DNA of 64,000 bases from Arenicola marina. Its lineage: Eukaryota; Annelida; Polychaeta; Arenicolidae. The stretch lies in the NCBI GenBank assembly GCA_964019135.1, contig OZ025255.1:40392811-40456810 (forward strand). Reading direction: 5' to 3'. Both the position numbers and the translations under genes were made by a program. Shown in pieces: positions 36,601 through 51,600 of the stretch (position 1 is its first letter; each line of letters opens with the position of its first letter). The notes below the pieces were generated by a model, which had not been told where the DNA came from, did no database searches, and saw only the letters and a program-made list of their open reading frames with translations.

Positions 36601-39600
36601 CGCTAATTCTTTGACGTTCTTTCTCTTCGCTTCGCCGACTTGAAGTCAACTGACATTCCCAGTTTGTGTTATCCCTCGGTCTACTCCACTTCATCTGCTA
36701 TGTAATTGACAACGTCTGGCAAACTTCTGATAAAACCAAAACCCATTGGAGCATTTTATCTCCCTTAATTGCTTTCCACCATTTCCATGGGTTCCTAACG
36801 GCATAGATCTATGTGTAATGACACCCGCTTTATTCCTTTGTTTATTTTCAGATATTTTACCCGGAGACGACGGACATTTATGATAGGAAGAACATGCCTC
36901 GGGTGATCTACTGCATCCACGCTCTGAGGTGAGTGTGACGGGGGTCTGGCCTGCCGGGAGGGTCGCGGCCTGCCGGGGTGGTCGCGGCCTGCCGGGGGGG
37001 TAGGGGGGTCGCGGCCTGCCGGAGGGGTCCGGCCTGCCGGGCGGGGGGGGTCACCGTGTCATGTCCCTCCTCGCTCACACCGCGTTGGGCCGGGGGGAAT
37101 GCACGGTCGGGTCAGGGTCGGAGTTGGGTGGGGGTGGGTTATGGGGTCAGGGGGTGGAAGTCGCCATAGTGACATTACCCATGTGTGTAATGCACCTCCG
37201 TAAAGAGCGCTTGTGTTATATATATATTATATATGTATGTGTATGTATGTATGTATTGCGTGCTTGGGGTGCGTGTGACGGTATGTGACTTGCGCGCTGC
37301 ACGGTGTGACACTGCGCTATCCGGCGCTCCGTGGCCGACGTGTCCTCACAGAATAGAGCTTGCCAGGCAAGATAGATAACGGTCTGTGATGCCATGTGCG
37401 GTTGTAGGATTGGAGGAGCTATACATGTGCCGATTGATTTCTTCACGCTCGTAATTACTGTTTAACATCCCTTGTTCAATCAGCCTCGCTACAGACATCT
37501 TGGAATGAGTAATGCTACTTTGCAGCGCTATATCATATAAAGTTAGCTATTTACGGACCATATTAACAGAACACAATACAACTTGCCCCCAAAGTTCCAT
37601 ACTGAATATAAATAGGATAAACCAGGCTGTACATGACAACCTTCAGAAAAGGCCTGAAATAATATGGTAAAATTGCGTATATGCATGATATATATGTAAA
37701 GCTGTACCCCGGCTCCACAGAGACAATAGCGAGACAGATCGAGTGGAATTGAATTGACTGGAGTGTGCGTGGCTGCTGTTGGCCCTGTCAGGTGTCCAGC
37801 ACAGCTGGCGAGCGGCGTGTTCTGTCTGTCTGCCGGGCGGCACGGTGCGGCCTCACAGGCCAGGGCCCCTCAGCCAGCCCCGGGGCCTGACGTGGGAATG
37901 GCGTCCCAGGTCGTCGCATGGCCTGCTGTGGTCTCGTCCCTCTCTATACAACTCGCTGCCCGTAGTCGTTCGACGTTACCCCTATCACTTAATCATCCCA
38001 GCCACATAAAATATGAACTCTACCGCAGTGAAAGCCAGCCATGTTATCTTATGAAATATGCTTCTTTTGAAACGACAAAAGGAAACAAGATCCATTATGC
38101 GAAAAATAGTACAATTTTTGACATTAAATTTTCACCCATCAGTTGAGTTGAGTAGAAGGAAGGCTCTTGGCATTGTATGGCAGCTCATAATGAAAACGAT
38201 AATATTGACACAGCCTGCAACTTGTGGCTATATGTTATAGGTATGGCTTAAGTGAAGCTGTACCGACTCTTTGCGAGTGGCATGCACTCTTTGTTCCCGA
38301 CATTTAGCGTCAAAAGCTTCATTGCCCTTTGTGGCTGTGTTAAAGCCACGTGCCGCGCGACCGCGTATCACACAGTCAAACAGCCGTACTGCTCTTAGCA
38401 ACAGGGACGCGTGTGTAATACACGGTGAAACAGCCGTACTGCCCTCAACAACGGGGGGTGCGTGTGTAATGCGCGGCGAAACAGCCGTATTGCTCTTAGC
38501 AACGGGGACGCGTGTGTAATACGCGGCGAAACAGCCGTACTGCTCTTAGCACCGGGGACGCGTGCGTAATATGCGGCGAAGCCACTGTACTGACTGAAGG
38601 TGGGACCCAAATCACATGCCGGTCGCTTGCACTGGCCTCGTGCCTACTCTGGGCATCTATGTATGTAAAGGACCTGCGGTGTCGCGGTTAGATCGCCTGT
38701 TGTTTATCCATCCATGATGCGCAAAACATAAATTAGCTGGACCCGAACTACCCTTTTTTAAATTACGTCTGCGGACCCTTTGGCTCCTGGCTTCATGGTT
38801 CCTTCCAATGTAGCTACAGTATCTTTGTCACGACATCGAACCATCTACCATCATTAAGGCGTGCGTCACCACTTGGCAGTTATCCATAGTTCCCATGCCA
38901 CTGTCAGTCACGCCACACCTCACATCCTGTTGGCGCAGGAGTGGGGCCTACGATCCCATACCAGCCTGGTATATGTAGTCTATGTCCAGTCTCGGTGCCT
39001 AGCCCATCATTGTTTATCCCAGGAAACGTCAGGCATCGGGTTGAACCAAGCTTGTTTGGTAACCATAATCTATGTTTGGTTTCTGTGTCATACTTCTCGT
39101 TAGTTATCACAAAGAAACTTTAGGTGTGGGGTTCGTACCACGCGTGTGTGACCCAGAGGCCAGTAAAGCCTATGTTAAACAGTAATCTGGGTGTATAATT
39201 ATCGAATCCGTAGTGCGTGGAGCGCAGGTTACGGGGTGTGATGAGGACGGCGACCTTTCGATGGCTGGTGTGGTTTACCCTTCATTGGTTTGGGAAACTG
39301 TTGGCGTAAGCTAGATTATGAAGGCAAAACTGGTGGAAAGCATACTTCACCATGTATGTGAACAATATACGTCAACAGGTGTGTGATAATGTGTAGGATC
39401 CAACACTCGGTGAAGTCTTTCCAGAAAGGGTCAGAACCGTGGGGAGTTGGCTGGGTGGCCAGTGGGTCTGTCTGTAGACCACCCTCTAGAAACCTGTCGG
39501 TGGGGGCGTTGGCAGTGTGGCCAGTGGGTCTGTCCGTGTACCAACCTCTAGAGACCTGTCGGTGGGGGTATAGGGTTGTGTGGTCAGCCTGCGTGGCCAG

Positions 39601-42600
39601 TGGGTCTGTCTGTAGACCACCCCTTAGTGACCTGTTGGTAGGGGCTTTGGCAGGGTAGCCAGTGGGTCTGTCTGTAGACCAACCTCCAGAGACCTGTCGG
39701 TAGGATGGGGCACTATGGGGCATGGCCCCCATGGGGTGTTGTTGGTAGTGTGATCAGCCTGTGTGGCCAGTGGGTCTGTCTGTAGACCACCCTCTAGTGA
39801 CCTGTCGGTGGGGTCATAGGATGGGGCACTATGGGGCATGGCCCCCATGGGGTGTTGTTGATAGTGTGGTCCGCCTGTGTGGCCAGTGGGTCTGTCTGTA
39901 GACCAACCTCCAGAGACCTGTCGGAAGGGGCTTTGGCAGGGTAGCCAGTGGGTCTGTCTGTAGACCACCCTCTAGTGACCTGTCGGTGGGGTCATAGGAT
40001 GGGGCACTATGGGGCATGGCCCCCATGGGGTGTTGTTGATAGTGTGGCCAGTGGGTCTGTCTGTAGACCAACCTCCAGAGACCTGTCGGAAGGGGCTTTG
40101 GCAGGGTAGCCAGTGGGTCTGTCTGTAGACCAACCTCTAGAGACTTGTCGGTGGGGTCATAGGATGGGGCACTATGGGGCATGGCCCCCATGGGGTGTTG
40201 TTGATAGTGTGGTCCGCCTGTGTGGCCAGTGGGTCTGTCTGTAGACCAACCTCCGGAGACCTGTCGGAAGGGGCTTTGGCAGGGTAGCCAGTGGGTCTGT
40301 CTGTAGACCAACCTCCAGAGACTTGTCGGTGGGGTCATAGGATGGGGCACTATGGGGCATGGCCCCCATGGGGTGTTGTTGATAGTGTGGTCCGCCTGTG
40401 TGGCCAGTGGGTCTGTCTGTAGACCAACCTCCGGAGACCTGTCGGAAGGGGCTTTGGCAGGGTAGCCAGTGGGTCTGTCTGTAGACCAACCTCTAGAGAC
40501 TTGTCGGTGGGGTCATAGGATGGGGCACTATGGGGCATGGCCCCCATGGGGTGTTGTTGATAGTGTGGTCCGCCTGTGTGGCCAGTGGGTCTGTCTGTAG
40601 ACCAACCTCTAGAGACCTGTCGGTGGGTGTATAGGGTTGTGTGGTCAGCCTGTGTGGCCAGTGGGTCTGTCTGTAGACCACCCCTAGAGACCTGTCGGTG
40701 GGTGTATAGGGTTGTGCGGTCCGCCTGTGTGGCCAGTGGGTCTGTCTGTATCTGCCCAACCTCTAGAAACCTGTACGTGTAGTACTCTTAGTTGCCAGAG
40801 CTTGACCGTTCCTGTCGCTATAGAACCCACTACGCCATACATCAGACAACATACCTTTGCGTATACCCCATCGATTGTCCAACCATAACAGGCGGCTTTA
40901 TTGATAATATCGACAGCCTTCCGATGACGTCTAGATTGTGTCTGAGAACCGAACCCAGGTCGCTGGATCTGTTTATGGTGGACGCTGTGTAGATCTTTCG
41001 GGTTATATTACCTGATATGGTACCTGGTATATTACCTGGTATATTACCTGATATGGTACCTGGTATATTACTTGATATGGTACCAGAAATATCACCTGAT
41101 ATGATCTGATTGGCCTCATGAAATGGTATCTGATTGGCTTCCTGATATGGTATCTGATTGGCCTCCTGATATGGTACATGATTGACCTGATATGGTATCT
41201 GATTGGCCTCCTGATATGGTACGTGATTGGCTCCTGATATGGTGTCTGATTGGCCGCCTATATGGTACCTGGTTGGCCTCCTGATAGGCCTCCTGATATG
41301 GTATCTGATTGGCCTCCTGATATCGTACGCGATTGGCCTCCTGATATAATATCTGATTGGCCTCCTGATATGATGTGATTGGCTCCTGATGTGGTGTCTA
41401 ATTGGCCGCCTATATGGTACCCGGTTGGCCTCCGGATGTGAGACCTGATTGGCCTCCTGATAAGGTACGTGATTGGCCTCCTGATATGGTACCTGGTTGG
41501 CCTCCTGATATGAGACCTGATTGGGTCCCTGATATGACATGATACCATGGCAGTCCTATACACAGACAGTGTATGTATGTGTCTTCCACATCAGGTCACA
41601 CCACAGATCGGTGCAGTGAGAGACATGCCGGATTATACGGGCTGCCACGTGCTTGTGAAGAGTAGGCTTATGTCGAGGCATGGTTCTGCATTTTATTTAC
41701 ACTTTGCCACCGTGTTCGCCCAGTGGCGTAATCGACTGCAGACCAACAGGTTGCGGGTTAATAACTCACTCAATCCTTGTCCCTGAGGGTCCTTGGTCGC
41801 CTCTGGCTCATGCGTGCACAGAATTGGCCCCGAAAGTATCAATGGTCCCATGATACCAAAAACAACCGGGGCTGACATTTATGTGGCTCTAGAACATGGA
41901 TCAATCTACATATCAATCACCAAGCGAGAAAATGTCGCCTTCGAAACCGTTACAACCCACGAACTGACAACGCCATTTTATGGTAAAACGCTGATATATG
42001 GTAACGCGAACTGCTTGGGGGCCCGGTCACGCCCAGGTGTTCATGTATAAATGTCTTCAGGGGACTGCCTGTATATTATAAGCTGATGTTATCCTGGCGC
42101 TAGGTCTTCAACCTGGAAAACTCACCCCCCCACCCCCCCTCATCCCTCTGACTCCTAGCACTGTATATATGATGATAATATCAGTATGTCACTTTCCCTG
42201 TGACACACCCTGCGTACACCGCCCCCCCCCCCCCCCCAAATCACCAAGGGGCTGGCCGGCCGGCTGTAACCATAACCGCTCAAGGGTACGGCTACGTACC
42301 GACACATCTTCACCCCGGTGGGAGCCTTTGAATAAGTAACCACTTTGGTGACTCCCTCCCTACACGTATATACACCCAGACACACATATATATATGTATA
42401 TATATATATATACCTATATGCTTGAGCGTATAATGCCCAACATACCGCGGATATGGTACAATACAGAGTGTTGTTGGCTCCGGGGCGCTGGACCCGACAC
42501 CGACCGATGAACACTGGCGGCCGGGGTGCTGGTGCCATTATTCTGCACCCTAGCATGGGTCGGCCAGCCGTGGAGGTGGGAGGAGGTGACAGCTGGCCAT

Positions 42601-45600
42601 GGCGCAGGCTCACACAGGCCTTCATATACAAACCTGCACACGTACGTACGTACGTACGTAGAGGGGGTTGTGTTTTTCCGTATGTTGGAATATTTTACAT
42701 ATATCAATAGAGCTGACGTCGTGAACACTGCGGATGCGTCAAATAAATAACTGCACCTTAGTGTCGGATTCCGACCTCAGCGGAGGGGGGGGGGGGGCGG
42801 TGTGGAGGACCAAGCCAGTTGGCTTTTAATGTCTTCACGAGGGCGGATGTCGGTCTGGGGGTGGTTTCGTGTGATAAGATGGGGGGGTGGACAGTTTACG
42901 TCATTAAATAGGTGGCGCTGACAGTGCTGGTATTATATCCCAGTGACGTCATGCCTGGGGTGTTCCCGTGTCGTGTCGATACAAGGGTCGTTGTTCGGCT
43001 TGTGATTGATTCATTTAGAAGACATTTGAGACCTCCCCTAGCGAGGTCATCCCGTCTCGGCTGAGAGTGAGGGCTGTGAGGGCGTCTCACTCCGCGCCTC
43101 GCATGACCGCCCTGTAGAGGGGTGGGGGAGGGTGCACGGGGCCATTGAGAATGACAAGTGGGGCCGGCGTTCAGCATGGGAGCCTCCTACTCCAGTTCAC
43201 GTCTCACTCTTAGTCACCTTCCGAGTGTTGTGACATTCTGTTGTTTGTTTGTGTTTGGATAAAAATAGAACGATACTTTTGAAGAATACTGGTATGATAT
43301 TGTGTGTATTTACTACTTGAAGGTTGCTCTTAAGAAAACCTCGACTCCGCCCCCGTTCATATCTCTTCACTGCCCCCGTCCATATCTCTTCACTGCCCCC
43401 GTCCATATCCCTTCACTGCCCCCGTCCATATCCCTTCACTGCCCCCGTCCATATCCCTTCACTGCCCCCGTCCATATCCCTTCACTGCCCCCGTCCATAT
43501 CCCTTCACTGCCCCTGTTCATTTCCCTTCACTGCCGACGTGCATATCCCTTCACTCCGCCCCCGTCCATATCCCTTCACTGCCGACGTGCATATCCCTTC
43601 ACTCTGCCCCCGTTCATATCCTTTCACTGCCCCCGTCCATGCCCCTGTTCATTTCCCTTCACTGCCGACGTGCATATCTCTCCACTCCGCCCCCGTCCAT
43701 ATCTCTCCACTCCGCCCCGTTCATATCGCTTCACTCCGCCCCCGTCCATATCCCTTCACTGCCCCCGTTCATATCTCTTCACTGCCCCCGTCCATATCCC
43801 TTCACTGCCCCCGTCCATATCCCTTCACTGCCCCTGTTCATTTCCCTTCACTGCCGACGTGCATATCCCTTCACTCCGCCCCCGTCCATATCCCTTCACT
43901 GCCCCCGTTCATATCTCTTCACTGCCCCCGTCCATATCCCTTCACTGCCCCCGTCCATATCCCTTCACTGCCCCTGTTCATTTCCCTTCACTGCCGACGT
44001 GCATATCCCTTCACTCCGCCCCGTTCATATCCTTTCACTGCCCCCGTCCATGCCCCTGTTCATTTCCCTTCACTGCCGACGTGCATATCTCTCCACTCCG
44101 CCCCCGTCCATATCTCTCCACTCCGCCCCGTTCATATCGCTTCACTCCGCCCCCGTCCATATCCCTTCACTGCCCCCGTTCATATCTCTTCACTGCCCCC
44201 GTCCATATCCCTTCACTCCGCCCCCGTCCATATCCCTTCACTGCCCCTGTTCATTTCCCTTCACTGCCGACGTGCATATCCCTTCACTCCGCCCCGTTCA
44301 TATCCTTTCACTGCCCCCGTCCATGCCCCTGTTCATTTCCCTTCACTGCCGACGTGCATATCTCTCCACTCCGCCCCCGTCCATATCTCTCCACTCCGCC
44401 CCGTTCATATCGCTTCACTCTGTCCCCGTTCATATCTCTCCACTCCGCCCCGTTCATATCCCTCCACTCCGCCCCGTTCATATCCCTTCACTCCGCTCCC
44501 GTTCATATCCCTTCACTCAGCCCCCGTTCATATCTCTTCACTGCCCCCGTCCATATCCCTTCACTGCCCTCGTCCATATCCCTTCACTGCCCCTGTTCAT
44601 TTCCCTTCACTGCCGACGTGCATATCCCTTCACTCCGCCCCCGTCCATATCCCTTCACTGCCCCCGTCCATATCCCTTCACTGCCCCTGTTCATTTCCCT
44701 TCACTGCCGACGTGCATATCCCTCCACTCCGCCCCCGTTCATATCCCTTCACTCAGCCCCCGTTCATATCGCTTCACTCCGTCCCCGTTCATATCCCTTC
44801 ACTCCGCCCCGTTCGTATCCCTTCACTCCGCCCCCGTTCATATCCCTTCACTCCGCCCCCGTTCATATCCCTTCACTCCGCCCCGTTCGTATCCCTTCAC
44901 TCAGCCCCCGTTCATATCCCTTCACTCCGCCCCGTTCGTATCCCTTCACTCCGCCCCGTTCGTATCCCTTCACTCCGCCGCTTAATACGTAAACTGAAGT
45001 TGTGACGCCTGATTCATTGCTTTACGGGTAGTGGAATGAAAACCTGCTTCACCTGTCTCGTTGTACGTTTAAAATATAGCAAACTCGTCAAGGTTTGACG
45101 AGGAACATAGCACTACTTCTTTCTGTATGATTCATACTTCAGATCACCCCTCCACTGGTTCCGCTAGAGACACGCTTGAGTCACATAAACGACACTCCCA
45201 ACAGAAACCTTAAAGGCAAAACTGATTTTTCACGTTAACCGCAGATTTGTTTTTGAAAGTTTGACTGTTAATCGCAGTTAATGATCAAGTGCGTAGGTTT
45301 CCGCATCTCTATTGCAATCTGTTTTTGGTGTTGTCGTCGTGGAACGTACGTGCTAGCATGCATATCGCACGTGCTAGCATGCATATCGCACGTGCTAGCA
45401 TGCATATCGCACGTGCTAGCATGCATATCGCACGTGCTAGCATGCATATCGCACGTGCTAGCATGCAAATCGCACGTGCTAGCATGCATAACGCACGTGC
45501 TAGCATGCATATCGCACGTGCTAGCATGCATATCGCACGTGCTAGCATGCATATCGCACGTGCTAGCATGCAAATCGCACGTGCTAGCATGCATAACGCA

Positions 45601-48600
45601 CAGCGGCACGTGGTTATCTTGCCTGGAAGCCGAATGCGTCGTTACTCAAAGTGAATGGCGATACGAACACAACATGTTTACCGCCGTTAAACAGATAGAA
45701 TAAAGATATATCGCTGCCGTGTCCACTGTGTCGTCATGACGTCACACCCATAAGTGCTATTCAGACGGTGCGACCACGTGGTTAGATGTCCTGATAATTA
45801 AAATTGATGTTTAATTAAATAAGGTTGTTGTTATGCGGAAATGGGTTAAAATGGCCATCTCTGTAAGGTGAGAATATTGGGAAGGAAATGCCGCTCATCC
45901 CATCAACGCTTTTGGCGACTATGTTTCTATTTGGTTTAAAGATCCGCCATAGGGTGAGATATTGGCGGCTACATAGAGGGAAGGAAGAGACTGAGACCGT
46001 GATATCATATGATGAGATAGGAGGATTGGGGGTCACGTGACAATCGCTGACGTGCCGTGTGTATCACGTATACGGTGCATGTCGCTGTCTTTCCCCGTGT
46101 TGAGACACCCTATGACAGCAGGTTGGAGCGCTGGTCCAGATGGGGCTGTTTGTAGAATGGTAGCCCTAATGAGAAGGAGTCTGGAAGAGGGGGGGGGGGG
46201 GGGTGCCGCGTGTCGCCAGTTACCCCTTCCAGAGCCCTATTAGAAGCTGGTGTCCTTGCCTGTCAAGCGGTGGCGCGCACTGCCTCGAACCAGGAAGAGG
46301 TCCTCGCCTGACCCCAAACCCACTGCCATTTAAACTATAGTGCAAATATTCCGATGTAGTCATAGTATTTATTGTTCATTAGAACATATTTGGTGAGAGA
46401 AGTACATGGAAAAGCCGTCGAATAACTGGTGAATCATCTTGTATCTTGTAGTAAGAGCAAATGAAACCCTTTATGTGCCAGTGCGAGATGAGTGCGTCAT
46501 ACGTGTCATGGTCTAAATCTGAATATTTGTCTAAATAGTTTATACCATGTACTGTAATTTTAATATGGCAATAAATAACACACAAAAGTCCAGGTGAATC
46601 GTGAATAATAGCGGCATCTGATCCTCAAAAAGCGACGCGCCATAAATCACAGAAAACTTTCCATCGGCCATGAATAATACGCTGGTGACAATGTGCGAGC
46701 CTTGTGCGCTGCCCATTCATGTTGGTAATCGATGCTCGTGGTGTCTGCCTGACCTGGTTATGGTCTGTGTGTATACCAGGGTGGCCTAAAAGACGATCCA
46801 CCAGTTGGACTGCCTGGCCCGCTTTGGCCGGTGAGGCGAACTATCCTATAGCCATCATCAACCACCATAGGGCTTTCCTCGGTTTGGGACCCGTGGCTCT
46901 TGTCCTGGCGTACTTCCAATTTAGGAAGCGCTCCATGTTTGCTATTGTAAGTTCCTTGTTCGCGGCTGTGAGATGAGGTGGTGAATTCCTCTCAGGGTCG
47001 CAGCCCGTCGTGACCTTTCGTGACCTTGGTGACAGGTGCGCTGTATCTGGCACCCCCCTCCCTAGTGATGACGCAAGCCGACTGGGCCGACACGCAGGTT
47101 GTGGAGCGGGGGGTGGGGGCTGACGGGTGGAGTGGGGGTGCATGGGAGGGCCCCGACCTCCTGTCGCACCCTCTTGGCACGCCATCGTCTATGTCATATG
47201 GCGTTACCACCACACGGGCATTTCGCCTTAATTCACTTGGCTGGTCCGCCATCTGATGACGCATGACAACAATAGACTGGTGTCAATAAACGGTGCGCGA
47301 TCAGCGGCTTATGTGTCGGTGAAGACTGCCGTAGACTGCCGAACAATAATAATTGTCAACTGCGTGGTAGAGATCCATGTTATTGTTAGTGAACATTAAT
47401 ATATATGACACTACAATAAACTCACTCGTTTACATTTCTTCATTGGCTGCGGTAATTGCGCCATGGGTTTCAACTTTTCAAACGATACCTTCCGTGTCTT
47501 AGTGCAAACGCCGGCACGAGGGCTACGCTTATACACTCCCATTAACTACCCGGTATGCTCTGTAAGTTGTATGCTTTTCATCCAGCCGTCTTTTTCACTC
47601 GTTCTAAGAAAGATTTCCTGATCTATGTTTTTTATCCACGTAATTGTTACTAGCTTTTCCTAAATATATCTGAACTTGAAACTCATTTGTATTACTATAT
47701 TATTTGCAGTTTGTATCTCTTCAAACTGGGAAAAGCGCCACAGATCCAAGATCTCTACGGCAAAATCAAATTCACAGGTAAATTAATCAAAGCTAAGTGT
47801 TAACCTATCAATAGATGACTATAGTGGTTTAAAACGGCGTAATTGATTGTTGTTGATCATAATGAGTTCTAACAGGGTCCTTACCAAACAGTAACTTACA
47901 TTTTGAAACAATTTATATTAATGTTAATCATAACGAACCCTACTAGGATCTAGGAAGTTAGAGATCATGACATTTTCAATTATTTGATATGAGACTTTAT
48001 CTATGATAGCAGATTTTATCTCTGATATCAGACTTTATCCGTGATAGCATACTTTATGATATCAAACTATCTATGACAGCAGCCTTTGTACTTTGTCGAT
48101 GATGTCAGACTATATCTATGTTTGTTAATTTTCTTGTCGTCAGATGAAGAGATCAATGCTATGCGCAGAGAGCTGGAGAAGTATGGGATACAGATGCCGG
48201 CGTTCAGTAAGATTGGCGGCATTTTGGCTAACGAGGTAATTTCAGTAAGATTGGTAATGAGTTCTCAGCCGGTATTGAAACCATGGCACCGTTATGATAA
48301 CCTTTAACGTTACGTATCATACATCCTTTCGCTTTCTAGTGGTAGGTTAAACTAGTGATTGGTGATTTAAGTTAATAAAAAGCGTTGTTATGAGTAAAAG
48401 TGTATGAACAAACTCTTAACGGTCATCGTGAAACTATACCTTAACAGGTGACCGGTGCAATTGTCTATTTGTGTCGGGCATGTCTTCCTTCGCAAAGAGT
48501 AGTATAGGGGGGTTGCACCCGGCGACGTGGCTCCTCTCTTCGCAAAGAGAAGTATAGGGGGTTACACCCGGACACGTGGCTCCTTTCTAACTTGACCCTT

Positions 48601-51600
48601 CCCATTGTTGCGCTCTCTAACCAACCTGACCAACCAACCTGTTTATCTCATAATGTCCTGTAACTGACTCCAATGCTCATGTTTATCCCACAGATGCCGG
48701 TGGATGAAGCCGCATGTGAGTTATTATTCATATTGACCTATCTGGCATGTATGTTGTCCCTCAAGGGTGTATGAAGCTTGTAGCAAACCTATCGCAACAT
48801 ACTAGAATAGACCTTCTGCACAATCAGTTGTGCTGCTAATGTTATTTTCTTGTTGAAGTGCACAAAACAGCTATCATTCATCACGTAATAATGTACCGAA
48901 AGCCAGGATGTGCCTTATAACTTTACATTGGTTTTACCGATAACTATTATGACAATCACATAAAATAGGACATGTCGATATGAGTAGCCATTCACTCACC
49001 GTGCGGACAGCAGAGAGCCACCATTTTGACCCGCCCTCCCCCGTCCTCTCTATTCAGTGCACGCCGCCGTGATCGCCATCAACGAGGCCATCGACCATCA
49101 GATTGCCATGGATACCGTCAACGCCCTGCAGCTGCCCGAGGCGCACTTGGTGAACATTTTCCCCCACCACGGCGACCACTACCAGGACGTCCTCTACGAC
49201 GCCAAGCAAACTAAGGCAGAAATAGCCAGAAATAAGGTATGTTGTATTTTATAAAAATCTGCCCCCCACATGTTCAAGATATCGACCCCGACCACCCTGT
49301 CGTACCGTCCGACCAGTTACATTGTCTCAATGAATCTCCTCCGTGTGTTATCAGCTGTAGAGAAAACTCCTCCCCGTGAAACAAACGCAGATGATTTCTG
49401 CATCCATTAAATCAGGAATCCGGTTTAAATTCATTTATATCTCCATTCTCGTACCTGTCCTGTATCTTTACGTAAATGATATCAAAACAACGAGGCAATC
49501 ATCCGATACCTACAACAGTTCAATGTTAACACTCTTTTAACTATCAATTCTAACCATGTTCAGTTATTTACTGAAGTCCATGAGGGTGGCTTTACCGCTT
49601 CCTGTTGCGTTCTGTATGCCAGCATTGTGCTTCCGTTCCGCGTTCACGGACAGAGGGTACGTATTACCTACACCGAGAGGTTAATCTATGTTCAACCACG
49701 CTTCGACCCCTTCCCGATGTACATCCGGACATAGCCATCAGCGCTTTGCGAAACTCATTTTGTTATCCATTTTACTGTTGTTTTCTGTCACCTGTTGGTG
49801 CCCGCCACTCGCTGTGGCAATGCGCCTTGTCCCTGCTCCTCCTACCGTTATCACTGTTATACCTGTGTTGTGTTTTATTTGAGAGGAGTGCACATACACC
49901 TGTGTTTAGCATAGTTAAGGATATATATCTTGCGGTACATTTTCTCACTGAGTATGCAATATATTTGATATATTTGTCCTCGTGTTTATTTTATTTTGCT
50001 GTTCTAATGACATGCACATCTTCTCCTACGCCTGCTCTTGGAATATAGGGTGTCTGGCCTAAGTGTCCTCGAGTATACAAAATCATGATATCATTAAAGC
50101 AATAATACAGGATTTCTTTAAGGAAAAAAATAACGCTTTTTCCTGTAGGTACATCCAATTAGGTAATAACGTCTTGCCTAAGCTAGGGTGCCTGTAGTAT
50201 GCCGCGTCGATGCATCCCTTATCATTACCACATGTCTTCATCATATACGGAACTATGTCGAATTATATCTGGCGTGTATTGTCTGCGTCCTGTTCATGGG
50301 TCCTGACAACAAAAATATATCTGACCCACGTGTTTTGTTTTTGTAGTCCCTTGATCCTGACTATCTATGTTTCTGACCCACCTGTTTTGTTCTTCTAGTC
50401 CCTGGATCCTGACTATCTATGTTTCTGACCCACCTGTTTTGTTCTTCTAGTCCCTGGATCCTGACTATCTATGTTTCTGACCCACGTGTTTTGTGTTCTA
50501 GTCCCTGGATCCTGACTATCTATGTTTCTGACCCACGTGTTTTGTGTTCTAGTCCCTGGATCCTGACTATCTATGTTTCTGACCCACGTGTTCTGTGTTC
50601 TAGTTTCTGGATCCTGACTATCTATGTTTCTGACCCACGTGTTTTGTGTTCTAGTCCCTAGATCCTGACTCTATGTTTCTGACCCACCTGTTTTGTTCTT
50701 CTAGTCCCTGGATCCTGACTATCTATGTTTCTGACCCACGTGTTTTGTGTTCTAGTCCCTGGATCCTGACTATGTTTCTGACCCACCTGTTTTGTTCTTC
50801 TAGTCCCTGGATCCTGACTATCTCTGTTTCTGACCCCCGTGTTTTGTCTTCTAGTCCCTGGATCCTGACAGTAGCTATATCCCTGACGTATACGACGAGT
50901 TGTTGACTCAGGCAGAGATTCAGGGAAACGTCAACAAAGTGAACAGTAAGTGAGCTAGCGTAGCCCTGCAAGCAGATCAGTGTGCTTCACCGTGCTATTA
51001 TAAACACGGGTATGCATGGGACCGCAATGCATTACTTAATCTATTAAAAACATTTGCATTGTACGGATTCTTAACTGGGTTCTCAAGAATGACAAGACAC
51101 ATTTTTTAGTAAAAGAACTGGTATATGCTATATTCCCATTAATCCTTTGCAGCCCAAAGATACAAAATGGATATATTCTCGTGTTACATTTCCCTATTAA
51201 CCCTTTACAGCCCAGGGATAGATATATGCTCGTACTACATATCCTCTTTAACCCTTTGTAGCCCAGGCGGCCCTGCAGCGCGTGTCGGATGCGCTGGAGA
51301 AGAGGGATGCTGGGGCGCTTCTCCCTGCCTTGCGGGCTGCCCAGCTCTCCCTGCGTGAGGTCAAGGACGAATTCGTTGAACTTTACATCGCGCGCCTCAT
51401 GGAAGCACAAGAAAACCGACGTGTATGTCTATTGCACCTTGTTGTGTTAGTTAACAAATATTAAATGCAAATCCGCTGTACATTTGCCTGCGTCCAGATT
51501 TTTTTCTTAGATATTTGTCTCAATATTTTCTGGAGCCTTCGTGTCTGGCAACCAAATTCGGCAACATTCGGTTACACCCGAATTTGTGTAGGATAACGAT

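Noticed and set aside
38941-39123. Short open frames in the unique parts of introns 4 and 5
   Set aside because: They are at chance length, show no domain and have no supporting splice context beyond random matches.
43302-45005. Open frames of 440 to 567 codons rich in Pro, Ser and His in intron 5
   Set aside because: The three forward frames are simultaneously open over a pyrimidine-rich minisatellite. They lie inside a well-supported IQGAP intron.
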